NCBI GenBank assembly: GCA_028673005.1
Contig: CM054115.1
Coordinates: 196,858,370-196,922,369 of the forward strand
DNA from: Tanypteryx hageni
Lineage: Eukaryota > Arthropoda > Insecta > Odonata > Petaluridae
DNA length: 64,000 nucleotides
Reading direction: 5' to 3'
The notes beneath the pieces were generated by a model. The model ran no database searches. It was given only the letters and a program-made list of their open reading frames with translations, and had not been told where the DNA came from. The translations under genes were made by a program, and so were the position numbers. Positions 56,862-64,000 of the stretch are shown piece by piece (position 1 is the stretch's first letter; the number at the start of each line of letters is the position of its first letter).

Positions 56862-56884
56862 TTTGCGGGTAGTTGAGTAAGCGG

Positions 56885-56886
<2 letters not shown>

Positions 56887-56936
<50 letters not shown>
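56887..56936. repeat. (TA)n microsatellite
   Basis: About 25 TA units between the PAM2 frame and the SINE. Confidence 0.96.
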
Positions 56937-56939
<3 letters not shown>

Positions 56940-57031
56940 CACTGGTGGTGTAGTGGTTAGCGTGTCGGCTTTCTATTGCAAAGTTCGGGGGTTCAAACCC
57001 CTCGAATGGAGGTTTTATTTAAAAAAAAAAA
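56937..57031 (+). mobile_element. tRNA-derived SINE monomer with A-tail
   Basis: TGGTGGTGTAGTGGTTAGCG (A-box) and GGGGGTTCAAACCCCTCG (B-box GGTTCAAACCC within a perfect T-arm stem), then GGAGG and a poly-A run to about 57031. The anticodon-arm region does not fold, and the acceptor ends do not pair, so it is a pol III-type SINE head and not a tRNA gene. It sits directly 5' of the full-length RTE. Confidence 0.65.
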
Positions 57032-57171
57032 AAACTATCATCAGTGCCTGGCAGTAGGCAGCAGTACTGTCAGTATGGTATAGAGCCGAAAACAAATGAT
57101 GTTGGTTGGGTCTATATCCAATACAGCTGTAGGCGTGATCAGGACGATTTGAACGGCTACAGTACTGCGAT

Positions 57172-60168
57172 GTGGAAAGCAAGAGGGAAACTACCACATT
57201 ACAATCCCTAGTAAAGATTATATGGTTGGACAATATGAGTTCTCTCGAGGTAAAACAATCCGGAGGTAAAATAGTCCCCCAATCGGATCTCCGGGCGGGG
57301 ACTGCCTTGAGGAAAACATTTGTCGAAAGTAAATTACGAATAGGGACTTGGAACGTAAGAACTATGAGAAAGGCAGGAAAGCTAGAGAACTTGAAAGAAG
57401 AAATGAGAAGAAATAGAGTTGACATTATAGGGCTAAGTGAAACTAGATGGGAGGGAGAAGGACAGTTCGACTCGGAAGAATTCACGGTAGTTTATTCTGG
57501 AGGAAATAGTGGGGAAAGGGGAGTAGCTCTGGTACTTAGGAATGATATGATGAAAAGCGTGACAAAGATAATAGCAACGAACGATAGACTGATGGCAATA
57601 AAGCTAAAAGCAGTCCCAGTGGACATGCTGATAATCCAGGTATATATGCCAACGTCAGCTCATGACGATGAAGAAATAGATGAGATCTATGAGCAAATTA
57701 ATGAAATTTACGAAGAAGATGGAAGAGGAAAGGTAAACTGCATAATAATGGGAGATTGGAACAGCATAGTCGGAGAAGGACAGGAAGAAAATGTTGTCGG
57801 GCAATACGGACTTGGGAAGAGAAATCGAGGAGGGGAGAAACTCGTAGAATTCTGCATCAATAATGACCTTGTAGTGACTAATACATGGTTCAAAAACCAT
57901 AAACGAAGGTTATACACATGGAAAAGCCCAGGAGATAGAATGAGATGCCAAATAGATTACATCCTTGTAAAACAAAGATTCAGGAACAGCATAAAGAACG
58001 CCAAGGCATTGCAAGGAGCGGACATTGATTCAGATCACAGCCTTCTAATAGTTGACGTGAGTACAAAGCTCAAACAAATAAGAAAAACGAGAAGAGAAAG
58101 ACAGACCTGGGACCTAGAAAAACTGAAAGAAAGGCAGGAGGTAGTCAGCATGAAGTTGGAAGATAACCTAAGAAAGTTGGAAAACAAACCGAAGACCGTT
58201 GATATAGAATGGGATGAAATTAAAACCAGTATCAAGGATACCTTGGATAAAGAGATTGGAAAACAAGAGAAGAAAATCAGAAAACCATGGTTCACGAAGG
58301 AAATGCTGGAGAAAATGGATGAGAGACGAAAATGGAAAAACGTTAACAGTGAAGAAGGTAGAGCCAACTATAGGCGTATAAACAATGAGTTGAGAAGGGT
58401 AACAGATAAATCTAGAGAAAATTGGATAAAAGGAAAATGTGATGAAATAGAACAAATGGAGAAGTTAGGACGGTACGATATGATGTACGCTAGGGCACTG
58501 GAATTGGAAGATAAGAAGTCTAATGGAATTTGTGGTAAAGGAATTATGAATACGGATGGGAAGATAGTCTCAGAAACAAAGGATGTAGCACAGGTATGGG
58601 AAGAATACATTAAGAAATTATACGGCAAACAGGCAGGAGAGGGGAAAATAGAACTGGAAAATGAGAAAAACATTGAAGAAGACAACTTAGGACCAAGTAT
58701 TATGGAGAGCGAAGTAGAAAAGGCGATAGTGGAACTAAAGAAGGGGAAAGCCACGGGCAGCGATGGAATACCGGCTGAGATACTTAAAATCATAGGATCA
58801 GAAGGACTAAAAGCGATCACGAAATTAATTAATAAGATTTACGACACGGGAGAGTGGCCTCAGGATTTCCTAGAAGTAACAATGATCCCTCTAAAGAAGA
58901 AGCCAAAGGCAATGCAGTGTAAAGATTACAGAACTATAAGCCTTCTGTCACACACATCGAAGATCATCACGAGGATTCTTAATAAAAGGCTGGAGAAAAA
59001 GGCAGAAGAAATAATAGGGGAAGATCAATTCGGTTTCAGAAAAGGACGAGGAACTAGAGATGCTATAGGAGTAGTTAGAATCATATCAGAAAGGGCAATA
59101 GAATACAGTCAAGATATCTGCGCATGTTTCGTAGACTGGCAGAAGGCCTTTGATAGAGTAAATTGGGTAAAGTTGATGAAGATATTAAAGGATATAGGTG
59201 TAGACTGGAAAGACAGGAGACTGATTAGGAATCTATATGAGAATCAAGTTGTAAAGGTCAGGTTTGAGACTGTGGACACCTGCGGAATAAATATCGGTAG
59301 AGGAGTAAGACAAGGCTGCTGCCTATCGCCAACCCTATTCAATATATATGGAGAAAGTCTAATGCAAGAAGCTTTAGAAGGTACAGGGGATTTCAAAATT
59401 GGAGGAAGGATTATAAGAACAGTAAAATACGCAGATGATCAAGTACTTCTAGCAAGAAAGGAAGAGGAGCTACAAAAAATGATAAATAGACTAGTGATAA
59501 CAGGTAGAAAATACGGTATGGAAATAAATACAGAAAAATCCAAGGTCATTCGAATATCGGGTAAAGAAGAGAATCTGAACATAACTATTGGGGGAAAGCC
59601 ATTAGAACAAGTTTCAGAATATAAATACCTTGGAAGTATCATAACACGGGAGGCAAAATGTACGGATGAGATCAAAACTAGAATAGGAAAAGCAAAAGCG
59701 GCTTTCAGGAGAAAGAAACAACTACTTACAGGGAATATAAGGGAAGATACCCGCAAGAAGTTGATAAAATGCTACGTATGGAGTATAGCATTGTATGGGG
59801 CAGAAACATGGACGCTAAGGAAAAATGACATCAAATACTTGGAAAGCTTTGAAATGTGGACTTGGAGAAGAATGCTGAAGATAAAATGGACAGATAGGAT
59901 GAAAAACGATGAAGTGCTACGAAGAATAGGAGAGAAGCGAATGATTATACAGACTATCAGAAAGAGGAAGGCTAACTGGGTTGGACATTACATGAGGAGA
60001 GAGAGTATGATTAAAGATGTGTTAGAAGGAAAACTAGATGGGAAAAGGGAAAGAGGTAGGAAAAGGTATCAGCTGATAGACGATTTGAAAGGGAAAGAGA
60101 GTTATCAAGATATTAAGAGGACAGCGGAAAATAGGAGTATATGGAGAACCAGGTTTAACCATGAATAA
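57172..60168 (+). CDS. RTE LINE protein: apurinic-type endonuclease plus reverse transcriptase, intact
   Basis: 998 codons without a stop, close to the usual ~1000 of RTE. Endonuclease, residues 55-300: RIGTWNVRTM (Asn61), IIGLSETRW (Glu90), IIMGDWNSIVG (Asp195, Asn197), DSDHSLLIVD (Asp288-His289). RT, about 510-800: KKGKATGSDGIPAEILK, CKDYRTISLLSHTSKI, DQFGFRKGRGTRDAI, CFVDWQKAFDRVNW (Asp655), RQGCCLSPTLFNIYGE, VKYADDQVLLA (Asp755-Asp756), EYKYLGSIIT. The C-terminal region has ESFEMWTWRRMLKIKW and WVGHYMRRE. The enzyme would nick target DNA and prime reverse transcription from the nick. All catalytic residues I can check are present. ATG 57172 is the first in frame; Met at residue 22 is an alternative start, still ahead of the endonuclease. 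No ORF1, as expected for RTE. Confidence 0.95.
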   Translation: MESKRETTTLQSLVKIIWLDNMSSLEVKQSGGKIVPQSDLRAGTALRKTFVESKLRIGTWNVRTMRKAGKLENLKEEMRRNRVDIIGLSETRWEGEGQFDSEEFTVVYSGGNSGERGVALVLRNDMMKSVTKIIATNDRLMAIKLKAVPVDMLIIQVYMPTSAHDDEEIDEIYEQINEIYEEDGRGKVNCIIMGDWNSIVGEGQEENVVGQYGLGKRNRGGEKLVEFCINNDLVVTNTWFKNHKRRLYTWKSPGDRMRCQIDYILVKQRFRNSIKNAKALQGADIDSDHSLLIVDVSTKLKQIRKTRRERQTWDLEKLKERQEVVSMKLEDNLRKLENKPKTVDIEWDEIKTSIKDTLDKEIGKQEKKIRKPWFTKEMLEKMDERRKWKNVNSEEGRANYRRINNELRRVTDKSRENWIKGKCDEIEQMEKLGRYDMMYARALELEDKKSNGICGKGIMNTDGKIVSETKDVAQVWEEYIKKLYGKQAGEGKIELENEKNIEEDNLGPSIMESEVEKAIVELKKGKATGSDGIPAEILKIIGSEGLKAITKLINKIYDTGEWPQDFLEVTMIPLKKKPKAMQCKDYRTISLLSHTSKIITRILNKRLEKKAEEIIGEDQFGFRKGRGTRDAIGVVRIISERAIEYSQDICACFVDWQKAFDRVNWVKLMKILKDIGVDWKDRRLIRNLYENQVVKVRFETVDTCGINIGRGVRQGCCLSPTLFNIYGESLMQEALEGTGDFKIGGRIIRTVKYADDQVLLARKEEELQKMINRLVITGRKYGMEINTEKSKVIRISGKEENLNITIGGKPLEQVSEYKYLGSIITREAKCTDEIKTRIGKAKAAFRRKKQLLTGNIREDTRKKLIKCYVWSIALYGAETWTLRKNDIKYLESFEMWTWRRMLKIKWTDRMKNDEVLRRIGEKRMIIQTIRKRKANWVGHYMRRESMIKDVLEGKLDGKRERGRKRYQLIDDLKGKESYQDIKRTAENRSIWRTRFNHE

Positions 60169-60176
60169 TCACGGAC

Positions 60177-60190
60177 CTGTCTACGGACAG
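60177..60190 (+). promoter_or_regulatory. RTE 3'-UTR hairpin with UACG tetraloop
   Basis: CTGTC-TACG-GACAG: a 5-bp stem closed by a cUNCGg-class loop, 8 bp after the stop codon and 9 bp before the (GAT)n tail. Identical in the copy at 33003-33016. Probably part of the RNA end recognised by the RT. Confidence 0.55.
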
Positions 60191-60944
60191 ACTACCTATG
60201 ATGATGATGATATATATATATCTATGCAGAGGATGATTCAGGTAAAGAAGTGGTTGAGAAAGGCTATAATAAATTGATTAATACACACAAGAAAGAGCAC
60301 ACATAGCGGAGAAGTAATGCTACAGTATATGCCAATGAGTAAGTAACGAGTCTTTACCTGGCTGTTGAAGTGAACGGACGTGCCTTTCACTTGCTCCTGC
60401 GAGCTCCTACGTAGCCTCGTGTAGCTGTAGCATTAGAGTAGCTGTAGTGTTAAGTAGAACTAACAATTTACTTTATTCTATTGTTATCCTTCGGTAATTT
60501 TATTTAACATTCGTTTAAGTTATGTAATTAGTTTTGTTATAACATCCACGTTATAGTTTTTTTTTCTCTACCGTAATAGTTAACTTTTAAGCCTCGTAGT
60601 TTCTTGTTAGAAATTTCATTCTCCCTTTTAGATGATAATATTTATGTCAAAGTAGTTATTGTGTATTAGCATATTCTCGTTACATTTGTAAGGTTACTTT
60701 AGTTTTACGCTCCATAGTATTTATATTTTTCGTTGTTGTGTACTATCATATCCTGTGCATGATATAACCTTGTTTGTGTTGTTTACGCCTTTCACTTTAT
60801 ACCTGCGTTTGACCCTTTCTCGTACGCTACACGAAGAGCGTCCCCGCTTTAAAACAGACCAAATTCTTTAGCCTTATCCCATTTTAGCTTTTGTTTTTAT
60901 ATTGTAACTCTTTTGCGTTAGTATATAAATTAGGTAAGTTTAGG

Positions 60945-61325
60945 ATGGCTTCACCGAGGACTCCCGTTTCCTCCTTCTTGTGCGCCGCTGGTTGCGAGGC
61001 CATGAGGGCTCGAATCACGGAGCTGGAGAGTGTGGTTGCGGACCTCCTTCAGAGGGTGGAAAGGTCCGAGGCAGCCTTGGTTCGTGTGGGGGGTGCGGGG
61101 TCATCCCTGAAGGCTCGCCGCGCCAAATTGGCGGCCCGGGTTCGCCTGGGTGCGGCAGCCGGTAGAGTGATCGGGGTTGACTCTGACTCCTTACCGCGGG
61201 CTGAGGGTCCTCGGGCTGGGAAAACCGATAAGTGGAGAGTGGTGTTCACTCGGGGAGATCGTGGGGTGGTGCTGCGGGCCCAAGGGGAGTCGGGTTGGGA
61301 AGGGAGGGTTGCTAGTGTTAGGTAG
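60945..61325 (+). CDS. CR1 ORF1 N-terminal frame (coiled coil)
   Basis: 126 codons from MASPRTPVSSFLCAAGCEAM. Residues about 19-45 (MRARITELESVVADLLQRVE) have a leucine-rich heptad-like pattern, as in many LINE ORF1 proteins; a basic AKLAARVRLGAAAGR segment follows. It ends at a TAG within the start of the esterase domain, which is in the +1 frame (overlap 61177-61325). Either a frameshift mutation or two overlapping frames. GC-rich compared with the surroundings. Confidence 0.6.
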   Translation: MASPRTPVSSFLCAAGCEAMRARITELESVVADLLQRVERSEAALVRVGGAGSSLKARRAKLAARVRLGAAAGRVIGVDSDSLPRAEGPRAGKTDKWRVVFTRGDRGVVLRAQGESGWEGRVASVR

Positions 61326-64000
61326 CTCTAACGTTCGGCGTGTAATGGCACTCCTGTTATCCAGTGCCCGCCGGGAGGTAGTTGAAGAGCGGGTCTTCTC
61401 CAGATGTATATCAGGAGGCACGGTGCCGCAAGTGACCAACATGGTGAGAGAAGCGGTAGTGGCGACAGGTTGCTCTCGGCTGCGGGTGGTGGCCCATGTT
61501 GGGACTAACGACGCCTCGAAGCGCGGGTCCGAGGAGATTTTAAGTTCTTTTAAGGACTTGGCCTCTGAGGTTGCTCGTGTCCGAGAGGAGTCGGGTTCCG
61601 ATGTGCGGCTTACTGTCTGCAGTATAGTCTCTAGGATTGACCGCGGTTCTGAGGTTTGGAGTAGAGTTGAAGGTCTGAACCGAAGGCTGTGGAATTTCTG
61701 TCGGGACTTGGGAGTGGACTTCGTCGACCTACGACCGAATATCGAATCGTGCAGGGCACCACTGGATCACTCTGATGTTCACTACACGCCCAAATCGGCT
61801 CAGAGAGTAGCGAGTAGGATTCTCGAGCACAGTAGGGATTTTTTTAGGCTAGAGAGTAGGGCAGGGTGTAGGTCAGTTTTGGGTAAAGGGATAATCGATG
61901 CATTTGTAGAAAATAAGAATCCCGAAAGATTATCTAATGATAGAATATACACCGAGCGTAACATGAAGCACCAATTTCGCGATAGGACAATGATAGAATG
62001 TTCCGTAAAGGGCGCGACGGGTTGCAATTCCAATTTTGATGCGATGCCATACAGTCGTGGGAGTGATTGTGGTGGGAGCGCATGTAGTTTTAGAGTGGAA
62101 GAGAAAGTCAAGGGTGAGATTAGCATGCGAAGTGATAGTGAGAAATAAAACGTCGTCGTACTGAACTGTCGCAGCATCCGTAGGAAAAATGCTGAGTTCG
62201 AGCATCTTATTCGCAGTCTGCATGCCGACGTCGTGATAGGCACAGAAAGTTGGTTAACGGATGAGATTTAGAGTCAGGAGATATTTCCTAGAGACTATCG
62301 TGTCTATAGAAAAGATCGCGCTAATAGATCGGGCGGGGGAGTTTTCATAGCGGCTAGCGATAAGTACGATAGCAGTGAGATTCCGATAAGTGACGAGGAT
62401 ATCGAGAGTGTTTGGTGCCGCATAGGTAAAGATGGCTCCAAAAAGGTGTTCATATGCTCGTTTTACAGGACACCTAACGCTGGTGTAGATTGCATTTAAA
62501 GTCTTGAGAAACAATTATCAAAGCTTAGACTGATAAATCAAGATGGTATCGTTATAATCGGTGGTGACTTTAACTTATACTCAATTGATTGGGAAAGTCT
62601 ATGTTTCGAATCTAGAGGTAAAGAACGCGGATCCTGTGAGGAATTAATCGAAACATTCTGCGAGCACTCTCTCCTTCAATTAGTGAGAAAGCCAACGCGA
62701 TTGGGAAACATATTATATTTATTAGCAACTAACGTCCCAGAAAGAATAAACAAAGTCACCATTGAAGATGGGATAAGTGATCATCAGGCCGTATATGCAG
62801 AGTGTAAGTTGAAAATCGATAGGCACCCCAAGCCTCAAAGAAAGTTTTCTATATTTGCTAGGGCAATCTTTTCAAGCTTCAGGTCGCGCCTACGAGAAAT
62901 ACTACCTGGCTTCCGTGATAAGACCGAACGATCAGGTGCTGAGTCGACATGGAAACTATTCCAGGATATAATGCTAGACAGTATCGATAAGTACATTCCA
63001 ATTAAATTGAAGGTCGACAATAAAGAGGCACGTTGGTACAATACGCAAGTTAGGAGTGCGCTTAGGCGTCAGAGAATAAGCCACGCGAAAATAAAAAATA
63101 TGCCGTCTACATCATCCGATGAATATAGAGCAACTAAAGCTAAGAGGTATAAGGAATCCCGCGTTAAAGCGAAAACTACCATGCGCGAGGCTTTAACTAA
63201 CTTCCGGAATAAGGTATTAAATAATTATTTGAAGGAGGACCCTAAAGCGTTTTGGTCCTATGTGAGAGAGGTCCAAGGTAGAGGCCCTACAACACCTTCC
63301 CTGCGTAATGACTCGGGTGCCGTTATTCATGATAGCGTAGAGAAAGCCAACCTGTTAAACTGTCATTTTGTAAAAGCATTCATAGCCGTCAGCGACCATT
63401 GCGTACATTATGCACCCGCAATAAGGGGGGACCTGATGGACGATATAGTATTTTCTGAGGTGGGAATAGCAAAGCAATTAAGTTCCATCAGATATAACAA
63501 AGCCACTGGCCCCGAAGAAATTCCTACTCGCGTTTTAAAAGAATTAGCTGAAGAAATAGCACCTTTTCTTCTGATAATCTTCGAGAAATCCATTTCTCGC
63601 GCAGAGGTCCCTAGCGACCGGAGGTTAGCGCACGTTACTCCAATTCATAAGGGCGGCGACAAGGAGAACCCAGAAAATTACAGGCCGATTTCTTTAACTT
63701 CGATAACGTGTAAGATTCTTGAGCATATACTCGTTAGCAACATAATGCGATTTCTTGATAGTAATTTATTGTTAGATGATTGCCAACACGGCTTCAGGAA
63801 AGGTAGGTCATGTGATACTCAGCTAGGTCTTTTTGTTAATTGTTTACTGAGAAGCGGAGAAAAGAATACGCAGGTCGATGCCATCTTCTTAGATTTTAGG
63901 AAAGCCTTTGATAAGGTACCTCACAGGAAGTTAATAACGAAATTAGAAACCTTAGGCGTTAATTCTAAAATTGTTAGTTGGATCCGTGAATTTTTAAATC
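61230..64000 (+). pseudogene. CR1 esterase plus endonuclease-RT in one frame, with nonsense codons
   Basis: Esterase: GLLVLGSSNVRRVMALLLS, RCISGGTVPQV, VVAHVGTNDASKRG, SDVHYTPKSA. A linker AGCRSVLGKGIIDAFVENK runs without a stop to a TAA at 62146-62148 (Leu in the 55.6 kb copy) and the same frame goes on: NCRSIRRKNAEFEHLI, VVIGTESWLTDEI, a TAG near 62269, GGGVFIAAS, VFICSFYRTPNA, a TAA near 62499, IIGGDFNLYSIDW, GISDHQAVYAE, NKATGPEEIPTRVLKEL, NPENYRPISLTSITCKIL, QHGFRKGRSCDTQ, IFLDFRKAFDKVPH. The end lies outside the window. Three stops, so inactive. CR1 elements normally have a separate ORF1 and ORF2. Confidence 0.85.

Larger units (their letters stand above)
57032..60222 (+). mobile_element. 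RTE-type LINE subfamily B, full length
   Basis: Short 5' UTR (57032-57171), one long ORF, a 40-bp 3' UTR with a hairpin and a (GAT)n-(TA)n tail. This layout (single ORF, very short 3' UTR, microsatellite tail) is that of RTE elements. The truncated near-copy at 31.66-33.05 kb shares the exact tail start. The 5' boundary is set after the SINE's A-tract and is approximate. Confidence 0.93.
60224..64000 (+). mobile_element. CR1-type LINE with esterase domain, 3' end beyond window
   Basis: About 720 bp of putative 5' UTR (60224-60944), a GC-rich ORF1 (60945 on), then EN-RT up to RT block 4 (FREFLN) at the window end. The region 63640-64000 is nearly the same as 39341-39704 reversed. Unlike the other copies it reaches far 5', so may be full length. 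Where the RTE tail ends and the CR1 starts is uncertain. Confidence 0.85.

Noticed and set aside
56937..57008. Called as a functional tRNA gene
   Set aside because: The T-arm is perfect, but the acceptor and anticodon arms do not pair; followed by poly-A as in a SINE.
57015..57485. 156-codon minus-strand ORF opposite the RTE, and similar ones at 58.0-59.7 kb
   Set aside because: Antisense shadows of the purine-rich RTE coding strand.

Overview
Gene-poor, AT-rich nuclear DNA of an arthropod, made almost entirely of transposable elements (TEs) and their debris. The organism call rests on four things: one spliced exon of a Dpr-type immunoglobulin-domain gene (9083-9252, minus), a family known from arthropods; RTE, CR1, Penelope, hAT, Tc1/mariner-IS630, pogo, piggyBac and Helitron remains; abundant (TA)n and (TG)n microsatellites; and no operons, ribosome binding sites or prokaryotic gene packing. 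The CR1 copies end in a TGTAGA-type tail that reminds me of polyneopteran insects, but that is only a weak hint. With one exon in 64 kb, much of the window may be intron or flank of a dpr-like gene.

Layout. 0-6 kb: end of a pogo/Tigger transposase, then three minus-strand mariner/IS630 remnants. 6.6-7.1 kb: a Harbinger-like MITE. 9.1 kb: the host exon. 10-23 kb: AT-rich sequence with three copies of one tRNA-derived SINE, a 222-bp tandem repeat and a solo LTR. 23-28 kb: two hAT MITEs with perfect 8-bp target duplications and a Harbinger-like MITE. 28.4-33 kb: two RTE LINE fragments, with a mariner-superfamily element with ~118-bp inverted ends between them. 33-37.2 kb: two more mariner/IS630 elements around one (TA)n tract, the second with a tRNA-Pro-like segment in each long inverted terminal repeat. 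37.2-48 kb: CR1 3' fragment, a Penelope-like element with a GIY-YIG endonuclease domain, Penelope-like inverted repeats and polypurine tracts.

45-51 kb is a nest. A CR1 ORF1 (esterase) fragment was split by a 4.8-kb hAT element with a perfect target duplication and again by a 0.9-kb hAT MITE; the hAT itself holds further insertions, including a Helitron 3' end. 52.7-56.6 kb: a CR1 with esterase ORF1 and EN-RT ORF2, lightly mutated, minus strand. Next to it is a short reading frame with two PAM2-like (poly(A)-binding-protein-binding) motifs. 57.0-60.2 kb: a full-length RTE with an uninterrupted 998-codon ORF, the only plausibly active element. 60.2-64 kb: another CR1 with esterase and EN-RT in one frame, cut by the window end.

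No cellular pathway is encoded here. The functional relations are between TEs: the intact RTE could act on its own RNA, and autonomous hAT, mariner or CR1 copies elsewhere would be needed to mobilise the MITEs, SINEs and broken copies. All identities come from reading motifs by eye; no database search was run.
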